Positions 35,401 to 48,700 of a stretch of DNA of 64,000 bases are shown one piece after another. Source of the DNA: Varroa destructor (lineage: Eukaryota; Arthropoda; Arachnida; Mesostigmata; Varroidae); assembly GCF_002443255.2 (NCBI RefSeq), contig NW_019211459.1, forward strand, positions 25,501,388 through 25,565,387. The letters are read 5' to 3'. The notes below the pieces were generated by a model, which was given only the letters and a program-made list of their open reading frames with translations, was not told the origin of the DNA and did no database searches. Positions within the stretch are counted from its first letter, which is position 1, and each line of letters begins with the position of its first letter. Position numbers and translations under genes: made by a program.

Positions 35401-38400
35401 GAGCTGGCCGACTCAGATTAGAATCTAAGGAACGGTGAATCATTACGGTGTATTGGCGTTTATTAGGTTGCCTGCAAGGATAGTGGTTCCAATATGACTG
35501 ATGAGGTTGATCTTGGTTCTCTCTGTGTATTGATATCTCGGTGTAGATGAACTCATCCGCATTGCCCCTACACAGCGGTATGCCGGATTGCATAAGGTCA
35601 CAAATGACATCCTCTTCGAGAAGCATCTATTGATCTTTTGCCCGCTGCTCCGTCAATGCCACCAAGCTTCATCCACTGGAACTCGCAGGGATAACTGTGC
35701 CCGTCATTCGATTATGGGTCGTTTGTTGGGTCGTAGCTCGAGTTGTTGCTAGCATTGTTTGTGAATTGTATTCTCACAGCGTTTGCCGAAGTATAGACGA
35801 GCGTGGAGGTTATTAAAAACAGTTACAGCGCTTCCATATGTCACGATGTAGATAGCTGAGTACTAATGTTATATTTGAATGAAAAAGATTCGCTTCTGTG
35901 TGCCGCTAAGCCATCTAATTCTTCTCTTGAAAACAACAACATTTTTTGCCGAGGAGTCGTCTATTCTGTAGTCCAATAGGAGCTCATAACGATTTACAAA
36001 GTACGAACTATCTTCTGAGGTATCTTCATAACTAGCCTATATATCGAAACAATATGGGGCTATGTGGGCCTAAGGTAAAGCGATGTGGAGAACTAATTTG
36101 ATTTCGTACAAAGATATCAAGTCACCAATGAAACCTTGGGCCAGATGGATATCCTTTGAGAAAATGTTATTTTTATGCAGTGTCACGCGGATTAACTGAA
36201 ATATCACGACTCGCTGAGCGTAAGATAGCCATGGCGGTTTTCTGATCGGTGTCAAGCTATACTATATGGTCCAAATATGGCACAGGTTGAATTTTGTTGG
36301 GAAAGTTGCGGTAAGTCGTGCGTATCGCGAAAGCGAAGCTGACAGCGCTCAATCGTCTGTGTAACTAACACGGTTCTTCATTATCTTAGTTCCATGGTTA
36401 ATCAGGATTTATAATGATGCTTATCGAAACGTAATACATTTACAGACGTATGGTAACTAGATCATCTGAATAGGTTATGGCGACACAGAAGCTAAAATGA
36501 AAATTTTCAAGTTACTTTGGCCTTCTTCGATATATCCCATTAAACTAAATTGAACTGTAGCCTACAACTCTCTGCCAAATAGCCATGATAGCCTTCATAT
36601 ATAACTGGTATGCAATAAAAGCGTGCAGAATGCAGTGACTTCCATATAATTTGCGTTTAAAGTTCGGAAACGATATAGCCATACGACAAACGAAACTGTA
36701 ATAAAAAATAAATGAATTGTTATTTTTTGTTTTTTTGCAGTTTATTAAAAGTTTAATGTAAAACATTCAAATGTGTTACAGAGCCCTACCTTGAAGAGGT
36801 CGGTCGCAAAAAATCCACTAAGTCGAACTGCGATACCAGCGTATCAATAACGAAACTAGAAAAGTTTGCCGATGTCCCAATTCAGCGTTCCTCAATGTCA
36901 AAAGTAGATTGGCCCAACCTGCGCCATGCCCATTGCTTAACTATCCCCCACAGCCAACGTATTTGGGTATGTTCTTCTGGGGCTGATGTATAGGCGACTA
37001 GATGGACTGTGAGCTTACCGTCGTACTACGCGTTACCAAATCGGCCATCGGAACCATAACTTCGTCGATGATAGCTGCAATCTTTCCTATCTAGATTACG
37101 AGGTAGTATAAATAGCGTAATCAGGGTATGAACCTTATAACATCTCCTAATACTAGGGAAGTATCTATAAAGAAAGTCTTCAAGCTAATTGGTTTTTTCT
37201 ACGATTGATACCTTCCGCCTCAAGGAGTTCTAGTTCAATTTATAATGCCAAAGCACCACACTGACTGAAAGGCACAGACGTTACCGATGTCACTGATGCT
37301 GTTTGACTCGAGTCTATCGACGATTGGACAACATCATTTACGTGAGCTGTAATAGAGCCTCTATCGCGGGCTACGGATGACCTGATGTCCTGTCGAGGCT
37401 TGCAGACTTTCGCCATTCGCTAGGTAGTCTTGGCCTATGTATGGCTCGGGCCTGTCGGCACAAAAACGAATTAAACCGTCAATAAGGATGCGTTCGAACT
37501 GTTCATGATAGACGGTTACGGTCGAGCTACCCATACAACAGCCAAAGCAAGCTGTGGCGTAGAGATCAGTGGCTGCTTTCGAAGGGTCGATAAGAGTAAC
37601 CGCATTTGCTAAAACATCGAATCAATCAGGGATGAAGGACGACTGTACACAAAATAAAACGATGAAAACATCAGTCGCGACTAGCCAGTAGTAACGATTG
37701 AAATTAGAATGCCATTATGAATAGACATTCACAATCCTTGAGCTATTTGTATTCAAATACACACCACACGAATCGTTTTTGGCGGGTTAGTCAGATACTC
37801 GCGATGTATAAACTAATCTTGCACACCAACGGCGTGGCTGGGGCCGAATTTGCTCGTTCATCAGTAAGTACCACCATACGACGTTGCTAGCAAGCGTAGC
37901 ATCATTCGCAAAAGCCCCAGTGGTGCAACTGGCTACACGAGATGTTGTTATTGTTGCTGTCATTGTTAAGCCTGTCCTTGCTGCTGTTGGTTTACTAAGA
38001 CTATTGTTATGGAAGAATCAACTACTGCTGCTGCAATTGCTTTAGCAGTAACGGCCGACTAACTTAACGCTGGCGGAAGCGCTATGGGCTTTTGAGGTCC
38101 AGCTGACAAACTGAGACATTCAGAGAACCCCTCTATCGGCGTGTAAATACAACGATGAAGGTTCGGAGTATAGATCGGCAGTCATGACAGTTACATGAAT
38201 GGGTATTAAGTGTCTGATATTAATATTGCGGTAAAGGGGTATCCGATACACGAAATGGGTCTGGGAGAATAGGAGTGAGTAAACGTTCCTCTCTGGTACA
38301 TCAAATGTCGCAGTTTGCGATGCTGTTCCATTGGAGAGGTATCCAACATTTATTGATAACCTTTAAAATCTCGACACAGCCAACTTTCAGTTCAATAAAT

Positions 38401-39990
38401 GCAGTTTTTCATACGATGATACCAATAGCAAGATACGCACTAATGATTACTTTTTGTAAAAAGGTTTCATACGTTACTTGCCATTGAAATAGTAATCACA
38501 AACCTATTACCGTACTCTCACAGTTTACTGGTATACGGCTCAACTATCGCTGAAATCACAGTAACTTTACTTACTGTAAATCAGATTTGTGTGGCTTTTT
38601 TCATTAACAGGATGTTCCATCAATGCACGCACACCTATATATGCAATAACGAAATAGGACGTTGTGACCTATATACATACAGTGTTAATTTTAGTGCAGA
38701 AACCTGTCTCGGTATCCATTCAATGAAAAATAGAAATACAAAACACTTACAAACGCCCGCCCTCTGCAATGTCACTTAGCGGGAAGCAGAAGGCAGTTGG
38801 CCCTTTGTTTAGTATGAGAACAGCTTGCGTATATGTTTAGTATTAACTTGTCATACTCTAAGGACAGGAATTACATAGAAAAATTGAGTTGTACTTTCAG
38901 TTTACTTTTGTTACCCTTAACGCCGGAAACGAAGTTTGCGTTTCCGCGCCTTCCGTTATATACCTGTTGAGGCGTTTCTTCGAAAATACTTCGAATCTAT
39001 GCAAGTCCTGATGTCATATTAATCGTTAATATAAACCGCAAATGACTGTTCGCATAAGATGTTTCTAGCTTAATTTCAGTCGTTGTATGCAACACCGTAC
39101 GCAATTAGGATACAATCCAGATGTACCGATATTTGTGATACAATTGCGATGCAGTTTTCATGTCATAAAATAAGGATTGGCGACGTGTTTCTGGTTTGTT
39201 TCTAAGCAAACCTGCGTCCATCGTCAAATGACGCAAACAAACCCACAATTTGTTGTTTTCCGAATCCTCAATAACTTCCCCTGGCAAATAGCGAGATGTT
39301 GCTGATACGATGGTTGTACGATAAAGGCGAAACTCAACGTCACTCTTCAACCTGCACACTGTCTAATGTAGCGTCGTCAGTGGACGCCAGCGCTCTGGCA
39401 ACCGACGCGATCCTCGCAGCTGCCACGAACCGTACAAAGAAGGACATTGAATGCTAGTATCGCCCCACAAATATAACATAACGTATATACAAAATGTTTT
39501 TGTCTCTCGTTTTATTATGCCTATATATATATATATATATATAATTGGTACTGCACTCACAGCCAGATCTTCTGGCACTCTGGCGTTCATCGATTCGATT
39601 CGATCGCAGTGACCCGTTAACGGAAGTAGCGCGATGTACTAAAGTGGGGTGCTTAAGACGAGGTAGGTATCGCCATCTGAATGATTGTATAGGATAAATT
39701 CAAATATTGGCTGACACGTTTCCGGATGCCGCAAATTTCAATATCTCTGGATCTCATAGAGATCGCCTTTATGGACGAATGACAAGTCCGCAACTCAGGA
39801 AGATGCTATTTCATTAGCTGAATCTAGTGTATATATATATGTATATATATATGATAACTAAAGTTCTACGAACAATTTATCTAACCCAAGCTATGCGTTA
39901 TTATAATGTACGTCGAAGCGTATGCTTTTGCGCTATTTTATGTTTCCACTATGGGACAACTATACATAACTTTTTCCTTGGTGACCCGAG
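32469..39990. other. Non-coding or unassigned region downstream of TMEM248
   Basis: No gene recognised. The stretch 34.3-35.8 kb looks G+C-richer than its flanks and contains an ATG-to-donor open frame (34915-35066), discussed as a weak finding. A (TA)n run lies at about 39522-39543. The rest is AT-rich with short unsupported open frames. Confidence 0.5.
39522..39543. repeat. (TA)n microsatellite
   Basis: About 11 uninterrupted TA units. Confidence 0.9.
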
Positions 39991-41133
39991 TTTTTCTATC
40001 TGACGATGCTGGATTTTGGGACGACAACTGGATGAAGTGGATACCCCAACATCAGCCAAAGAGCAAAGCTGTCGTATCGCGATCTATGTGGTGATTTTCA
40101 AACCTCGATAAGTGAGGGTCGTATGCTTGTAAATTGTACTCTAAATCGGGCCAGCCTCGGCTCAAATGGCTATACATTCAGCAGGTTTTTTTTACATTAA
40201 TAACCTTGCTATGTCTTAGCCTATCTAAGTAGGTCCTGAGGGGTCGGCAAATTTCGTAGCTTGCGAGCATCGGCGTTCCGCACTCGTAACCCACACCAAT
40301 ATCATTGGTGCTGGTTAGCGGAACATTCAGAATCTGTTATTGCTGTTCTTCGGAGTGCTCAGACCCAATGCAGTGTTTTCATTTTTTTACCACAACGGCC
40401 TAACATGAGTCTATGTCTTGAATAGTTGCTATGAGCCATATGCGAGCGGTAGATGTACAACAAATTTCCAATAACGACAATAACAACTTGTGTGACAAGT
40501 AAGTAGGAGAGACGATACCTCTCGTGACGTGTATTTTCTAATCGGTATCTTTTAAACTACCAACCCGTGTGGATCGCCGCAGTAAGCCCGTCGTAAGTGA
40601 TGCCCCAATCGTCGAATAGGCATGGGTCTATGTCAACGAAATTCAGCATAAGTTTCTTCTAAATAATTCATTGATTGATACTACGTGTATTAAATCTAAT
40701 CCATTCAGGCTCTTATTGACCTAATGCTGAGGTGATTTGTCACCCTACGGTTGTATCGTTCAGAAGTGAAAACACGGAATTTTGGGTTATACGAAAAATG
40801 TACGTTTTCGTTAAGTGGACTATTTATTTTCGATATTCTCTATCAACAAAAATGACCGCAGCCTTGCGAAAACAGCTAGCTCTTGTGATAACTGCGCTGC
40901 CTGTTAGGGACGGTCAGTGAGACGTCTCGAAACTCTTCGCAACACCCCGCTGTTTACCAAATGAATTCAAGCTTCGATTATAATTCAGCCACTCTCGACG
41001 TAAAAAATAAACCGTACAAATGGCTACTACTGCTACTTATTTTCAAACGACTTGGTTACGGACCCTGTGTTAGTTTGTTACCCAGAATCATCCCCCCAGA
41101 GACAATGCAACATCGAGGTACTGTCACATTTTG

Positions 41134-41366
41134 TAATCGCAGCGTCTTCACCACATAATGGAGGCACTTGTTTGGAACGCCGGCGTCATCCTCGCGGGTG
41201 GTTTGAATCCGGAAGAGTTTGAATGCAATGAACGAGGGGTCCTGACTGGCTTTGATACAGACTGGTGTGTTGACTTTAGCCTAGGCACAGGAAACGCTAT
41301 TGAACTGTCCAAAAGTGAAGTGGCAGCTTTTATGGATTCGGAACTCAAACCGAGGCTTGCTTGAGG
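41134..41366 (+). CDS. Possible terminal exon or short gene, unidentified
   Basis: After an acceptor-like GTAATCGCAG, the frame RLHHIMEALVWNAGVILAGG runs through NPEEFECNERGVLTGFDTDW to a TGA at 41366; an ATG lies at 41158. Its G+C content looks near 50%, higher than the flanks, and the amino-acid make-up is protein-like. I do not recognise the family. It could be the last exon of a plus-strand gene whose other exons I cannot assign, a short independent gene, or chance. The 66-codon minus-strand frame over it looks like a shadow. Confidence 0.35.
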
Positions 41367-44300
41367 TGTACTGATGACTCTATGAAAAATTTGTATGTAA
41401 ATGTGACGAATATTATTGCTTCTAATAACTGAGATTTCATTGTCATACTAAAATGCGTCAGGTTTTGTTATACGCTGCCGTCATATGGGTATTTGCTCTA
41501 ATATACGTTTCAAACTCAGAATCATTTGAAACGTGGTAGTTTTATACGATTATTGTTGTTGTCGCTGCTACTATCATTGTTATCGTTTGCATTGTTTCCA
41601 CCGTAGCCGTGGCGATCAATAGTCGCGCCATCAGTCAATGGTAAATCAGGCTCATCCAAGTATCCTCTGAACAGTTAAGCTGTTTCGAACGCATAGCTTA
41701 ATTAGGAACGTTCTTGTGTGCTGATGTCGATTGCCTTAAGTCCCTAATACCTAGATTTCCTTTAGAACGGATACCTTTTTCATGGTGTCGTCTCCCCTCC
41801 GAGCAGCGACCTAGTACGAGGACATTGTTGAAGTTACTCATCTCTAACTTCTGTATCCACATTCTTCATGTTTGTTCTTAGCGTCCACAGTTGCTTGATT
41901 CTCAATTTTATATGGCATCCCTGATATTACAGCAGTTGCTGAAGATACTATTAAAGGTTCGTATACATATATATAATGTCCATGTGAGATCTAGCGAATA
42001 TTATTTTGGAAGTTGCATATTATTGTAAGGGTCACGCAATTTAATAATCCTATAAACCGCTAACATGTTTTAAATGCAGTTGTCGTTTTTCTCAAGAAGC
42101 TTGCCCTGAAGATTAGCCGAAATTCATCGTTATGCTGTTGGCCTCACTTCATCTTTGTGTTTGTTAGAGAATGCGCGGTCATCGAACCTATTCGGCACAC
42201 TACAGGCCATACAATCCGAAGCTGAACTCTTGCTCCCACAGACGGTTAGCCCCGACAAAAAACCTCCGATCAGATCTTCAATAATTGCAGGTGCCTACAA
42301 TATGCTTTGGAGCATATACTGTGCAAATAGAATGTTACAATAGAATGTAACGCTAATACCAGATATAAGATAAACCACCCTTGTATAGTATACCAGATAC
42401 TCAGAATGGCCTTAAAGCTACAACCAACTGTTGACTGACGCATTGACTAAATTGATTCTCCACTTGCCATGTCCCTAATATTGAAAGCTTGCTCAACTTC
42501 GTGTTTACGATGCGCCCACGTCTATGACAAAACACACCTGATTGGTCATCGGCCTTCCTTTTTTATGAAAAAGTTTACAACGAGTGGCACACTTGCCTCG
42601 ACTTTGGAGCCTATAGGCGTACAGAATTCACTTCACTTTGCAATGAAGCAGCACAAACCTGCCTGCTTCTTCAAGGAAAAATAGGCCGCAACGTGTCCTC
42701 GAACATCCATTCGCCTTTCCAGTGAGAGTTTCCTAAGGCCTCCAAGAGTTGTTCACAGCGGCTATTTTGAGCCTTGACGAATTATACCCAAAAATTTTGT
42801 CATCTTTGAGAATCAGCCAGCGTATTCCGACGCGTTGTTAGACTGAGTCTATATAGTCAAAGGTTTCGAATAGAAAATAGTTAGAGATCTTTTCCTTCGG
42901 CAGTATCCCAAAAGTCCCACCCATGGTACCTACTGCAATGCCATTATACGAAGCACGGTTCTCCGGTCGGCTTTCCTTTCATGGCTTAACGCCTAAACCC
43001 GTAATGTTAATAATGCGTCAAGAATGTGCCAGCAAGCGATGACAGCGTCATCACTTCAGTGCTTCAATAGTCACGTTAGGCCTGTGGGGGAAAAGATCGA
43101 GGTAGGCATGGATGTGCGCAGTTTTGCGAAATCATGCAGGTCAACCCAGATATGCACCCGGCTGCATTTCATTGCCATTGAGTAACAACGACAATAACGC
43201 TGCTGCGTGATTATCTTCACTGACTCTCCTCGCTAGATTTTCAAAGAGCCATTTTCATTTTGAATTTTATACTACCCGAGCCATAACAGATTTAACGCCG
43301 AAAAGCAAACACGTTCTTTAAAGGTAACAAGGCAATCAAGGCAATTTATGCCTTTTACGCTCGGGCGTCCGAAAATAAATAACTATATAGAAAAATCGCT
43401 GCTCTCAAAGCATCGAATAGCTTTCTAATATAGACGATTTAGTTCTCTAGGTGCAATTCGTTTGGGGTACTATAAGCGTATATTCGCCTATTCTAAGTAT
43501 TAACACCAAACACAGGATATTGGATCTTGGCCAGAAGAGAACTTCTAATTGTTGGGGTAAGCTTGCTGCCGAGGCCTAAAATATTTCTCCTAGTAACTCG
43601 AAAAGAAAATTTCAAGATAACTTCTAAAGAAGAGATAAAATTACTAGGTCCTTCCAGATTGCCTGGCAGCCAATCAGTAAGGCGAGTTGTGCAGTTTTCG
43701 CAGGTGGACTTGTCGTGGAAGTTTGCTAAAACAAAGATTTTGTGCTGGCCGCACAAGGATCGAATATAGCACAAAATAGGTCTTCTGTATTACTTTCCGT
43801 ATTTAAGCGGTTAGGCAGTACTTGAGACGACTAGCTGGCAGCACAAAACAGGGCGTTAACTTCCACGGATATTAATTAATGGTAGATCTGATTAACTTAC
43901 CGCTGTTTTTAACTACACAGAAATTAAATAAGTGCTAACTGCGTGCGTCCGAACGTTGCTACCTAAGCGTTTACCAGCAGTCGTAACATTGTGCACGCAA
44001 CGATTTGATTTCACGAATACAAGTAGATAAAGCTGCGCCGTAGCAGATACTAAATCAGCTATATCATCCAACAAATTCTGTTTTCACTAATGTTTTTACG
44101 TGTATGTTCTGTAGAAATCAGGAATGATCATAAGAGTTCGTGGGAAGCGAATGGAACACCCGATTTGACCTTTTCGTTACTAGAGAACTCCTGATTTAGA
44201 AAAATGTTTCCAATGCAGTATTACATAGTTCCGTCTCCACGTGCTGGCTCTTGGTTAAGCGTAAATCATTTGACATCCAACTGAGTTGTTCTGAAATACG

Positions 44301-45400
44301 CCTTCGCTCAACGTATCAAAGGTCGAATAACAACGGTCAACAAGGACTACAAGGTACACATTTGCTCAATTTCTGATGGCGCAGTAATGCAATAATACTG
44401 TAACAGCCGCACATATATGTAAGACCGTATGTGGATCCTACCTGATAGCCGTTATTTAAATTTGATAGTATAGAGTTATGCTTCGTTTATGAAAAGCAGA
44501 TTAGAGTTCTCCCAGACCTTTGTCGAGCTTGTCATGACAACAACAGCAGCCTGCTATAGCAGCTCTTTCCCGCGATTCTTCTCGAACTTGCATCAATCAA
44601 GTACAGGATTCAGGATCCGAGCTATCAATCATTCACTACTACGAAGCCAATTGCCTTCATTTGAAGATAGAGATACAGATGATTCGGTACTGATTTACAT
44701 TTGAGGCTAATGGCAAAGACAACAGCGTTTCTTACTCGCCTTGTGGTTTGTGAAGCGAGAGCTGTGTTGGCATACCTGAAAGGATAAGTGGACCTTGAAC
44801 AGGTCTTAGCAAATAACGCATTTCCCTTCATCAATCCCTTTTCTATTAATATAGTGACCGTTCGAATGGTCTAGATAAGATTGTTTAAACTGAATTATCG
44901 CAGATCTTGATACAGACCCAACTGTAGACTGCTAATCCTGGTATGAATCAGATAAAATTCTATCTCGATAAAAGTACTCGTAGTGCTTGCGAATGAAAAA
45001 AACGAGTCACAACTAATTTTTTCCCTGTACATAAAAATGAACAAACAACGATCAGTACCATATACGTGTACCCGTTGCGCACATCTCTATGTTGTGAAAC
45101 TTCTGTAATTCTCACTAAAGTTAATAGATCTAAAAATTTCTCAATTTTTCAGAATTTTTTAGAATAATTTATTTTTTGCGGAATTTACCTGTATTCAAAC
45201 GTACTCGGGTCAGGGAATTGATCATAGGCCCTAGATGATTTGAACACTTAATAGGAAATATGTTTGGGTGTCAAGCTGGAAATTAATACGTATTCATTGA
45301 AATCAATATGTATGTTCAACGAATGACGTTTTCCAAGCATAAACGCTATTTTTAACATATATTAAAAAAAAAAAAAAAACACACAGATCTTTAAAATTAT
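41367..45400. other. Unassigned region between the possible 41.1-kb exon and the 3' end of CAD
   Basis: No gene recognised. Three plus-strand segments with splice-like edges (41882-41956, 42112-42290, 43516-43769) look coding-like but have no identified family; see findings. A poly-A run of about 16 lies near 45364-45379. Confidence 0.5.
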
Positions 45401-45406
45401 TTTATT
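45401..45406 (-). terminator. Candidate polyadenylation signal of CAD
   Basis: AATAAA on the minus strand, about 260 nt beyond the CAD stop codon at 45663. Position and sequence fit; no cleavage site can be shown. Confidence 0.4.
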
Positions 45407-45662
45407 TAATGATTACTTGCTAACTATCTTGAAATATTTTTAGAAGCTTAATGCAGACCTCATTAATGGGCTTATTGGATCTAACGCCGAGGTCTCCCAT
45501 GGGAGCGTCTTGTGTGTGGGACTATCCCACAGGTTGCAGCCGCCAACGCTATGGACTATACTCATGTTTTCTGGATAAAAGCCCAAGCGGCTATGATGCA
45601 ATATCCATTTATACATTTTCAGATAACAGTATTTAGATTATGATCATCATGGCGTTGGCAGT

Positions 45663-45759
45663 TCAGCTTAAAACCATTGTGAGAAGCGCCATGCGGATAT
45701 GCATTCCGGCCTCGCTTTGCCGGAAATACGCCGCACGCGGATCACTATCAATCTCAGGA
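45663..45759 (-). CDS. CAD: CAD exon 11 with stop
   Basis: The acceptor GTCTTACAG completes Ser. The exon reads [31 protein letters not shown], then TGA at 45663-45665. It matches the conserved C-terminus of ATCase. Confidence 0.97.
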
Positions 45760-48700
45760 CTGTAAGACAGAAACAACACAAAAATTATAATGGTGTCTTT
45801 GAAAATATTTGAACAATGTAGAAAAAAAAAAACGTGTCGTCAGGATATTGATGTTATATTGAAAAATCATACATATATCAACCAATTTATTGCGCTGCTA
45901 TGTATAAAATTTCGAAAATGTAAAGTAAAGTTAAACCTAGTGGCTACTAGGTGTTGTCCGAAATGGTAAATCACTGAAATATGTTGATCTGTATAAGCAT
46001 TATTTAAAAATGTCCAGTAGTACTCTTTTTAAAAGACACCATTTGGATCTGAAGAACGCTTGTTATCCCCTCATACCTGATCTCGTTGAGTCGGGGTAGC
46101 GGGTGCATGACGGCCATCTTGCGTTTCGCCCGAGTCATCAGCTGAGGTGTGATAACAAACTGACCCTTGGCTCGCTCGTATTCGGCGACGTCAGTGAAGC
46201 GCTCACGCTGTATTCTCGTTACATAGACGATATCGGCATCGGAAATGGCCTCTTCAAGCGTATGCATATCCGTTTGCGGTACGTTCTTAGCATCAAGCAG
46301 CTCTCGAACATGAGCTGGCATGGAGAGGCCAGCTGGGGCAACATAACGTAGCTGAACTTTGTAGTGGCAAAGTAAGCGCACAAGAGAATGCACTGTACGG
46401 CCATGCTTCAAGTCACCGACCAACGTGATCTGTGGACGAATATTATATTAAGCAATCGATATACTATGTGATATTGTGATCAATGGCAGTCTAGCTCGTA
46501 GAGTCGGCTAGCAAAAAATACCTGCTTTCAACCTTCTACCTGTATATACGATTATTATTGTTGTTTGCGGGCAGAATGGGGCGCACGTATGCGATGATTG
46601 TCACTATTATTATTATTAATTACTCGTACTTACTGTTAGTCCATTGACGGTACCGATCTCCTCTCGAATGGTGTAGATATCGAGGAGGGCTTGGGTCGGA
46701 TGTTCGCCGATACCATCACCTGCATTGAGAACGGGACGCCGGCTAAACAACGAGGCCCTTGTTACCGCACCAGGTTCTGGGTGACGAAGTACTACGATGT
46801 CACTAGAATAATAAGCGGTTGATTATGTGCTAATGGTTCGTCTCGGGAGCTGCCATTGGTCGACTATGCTTGGAAATTAGTTTTAGTGGATGAACATGAA
46901 CAGAAGCACTTTCGAATTTATCAGTATGTATCGCTGCGAACTTTGCCAGTGGATGATACCTAAGTAGATGGAGCAATTTTGTCGACAACATATATTACTA
47001 CTTACCTGTACCCAGACATGACCGCCACGGTGTCTTCTAGACTTTCGCCCTTTTGAACAGAAGACGTCTTGCCGTCCATATGAACGACAGTGCCCCCAAG
47101 TCGTTGCATCGCTGCAGCAAACGAGCATTGTGTACGGGTCGAAACTTCATAGAAAATCGACGCCATGACGCGGCCGCGCAAGACGTGATCAAGTGGGCGA
47201 CTTTTGTGCACTGCCACCGAGTACTGTTGGGCCAGGTCGAAAATTGCGTGCAGTTGTTCTTTTGTAAACATATCCGCAGACAGCACATGACGACCGCGCA
47301 ATTGATGACTGAGATGCGCTATTGAAAGAACTAGAGGCGTTTGACTAGCGATACTCGAGTAGTCAATAAATGGGACACCAAATGGCTCTTGAAAACGATT
47401 GCTATCTCGATTGTCGATCTTCTCTAGGCCGAGCTCGGCAAACATTTGATTGTAGATCTCAGCCGACGCTTTGACAGAGTCTTTTCTACGAATAGACACC
47501 GAATCAAGTCGGGGCCTTCTGGTGACGCCACTGGATCCAGGTGAACCTTCGGTCGGATGTGTTGGTCTTGTATTAACTTTAGGAGGCGTTGACGAGAAAA
47601 CGTCTTCGCCGAAACCAGGACTGGCAAGAACACTACCGTCGACATAAACTACCTCGTTGCGAAGTACAACTCTTCGCACTTGTCCGCAAACTTTCATCCC
47701 CGCAAAGGGTGTCCACTTCGCCTTGGAATAGGGGAGTGTCTCGGGTATAACCCACTCTCGATCTAGGTCAACCTCAATGTACGTGTCATGCTGCTCTGGC
47801 AAACCGAAGATTCGCTTGGGGTTAGTGTACATCTTCTCAATGACCTGGTCGAGGGTTATCTTACGCTTGTTAACGGCGGTCAGCATGAGAAACAAAGCAG
47901 TCTCAAGGCCAGGAAAGCCGGGCGGAGGATTGTCGCTCTGCTTCTCTTCGAGAGTATGAGGCGCATGATCTGTGGCGATCACATCAATCATGTCCATGTG
48001 ATCCCAGAGAGCTTGGACGTCTCTTTCTGTCGCCAGTGGCGGTTTAACGGTCGAGCGTTTTTCGCCAATAACCGCCTTAGCCTCTGCCTGACTGAGGAAG
48101 AGGTGGTGTGGGGACACCTCACAGGTCACTGGGATTCCCAGTTCTTTGGCCGCCTTTATCGCCAGGATCTCCTCCTCCGTGGCAACGTGACACACATGTA
48201 TAGGCCGCTTCTTGGCTAGCAGCAATGCCAAGCCCAGCGTAGCTCTTTCGGCATGAATGCACAACGGTACGTTGTGAGGCCAATTGTCAAAGTGGGCAAC
48301 CCAGTCCGAGCTAGACCTCAGAAGCAATGGGCCGTACGAGGCATTGAGATACATCTTAAGCGCACAAACCTGCGTCGAAATTGTATGTACCGTCTTAACG
48401 TTGTCGCTTGAGGCACCTGCAAATAAAGCATAGTCGCATCGAGCCCCAATCTTTGCTGTTTGTTTCGCAATCGACAGATTTTCCTTAGTAGTAACCGGAG
48501 GGTCTGTATTTGGCATAGCACATACCATAGTAAAACCGCCAGCTAAAGCAGCCGCAGTACCACTTGCAAAATCTTCTTTATGTACAGCTCCCGGTTCGCG
48601 CATATGCACGTGGATATCAATAAGACCAGGAAGGCGAACTATCTTCTGCGAGCTAATGCAATCAATCTGGGTCTTAAGTGGTGGGGCATGACCAATCAAC

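Noticed and set aside
39991..40090. Weak resemblance of WDDNWMKW to the WDxNWD motif of PGAM5
   Set aside because: No phosphoglycerate-mutase LIRHG motif follows within the next kilobases, so the name is not supported; kept only as an unidentified coding-like segment.
40273..40325. Imperfect inverted repeat around CACCAATATCATTGGTG
   Set aside because: Arms carry several mismatches beyond the 7-bp core; not distinguished from chance.
47788..48219. 143-codon plus-strand open frame
   Set aside because: It lies entirely within CAD exon 8 on the opposite strand, which encodes conserved dihydroorotase, so it is a shadow frame.
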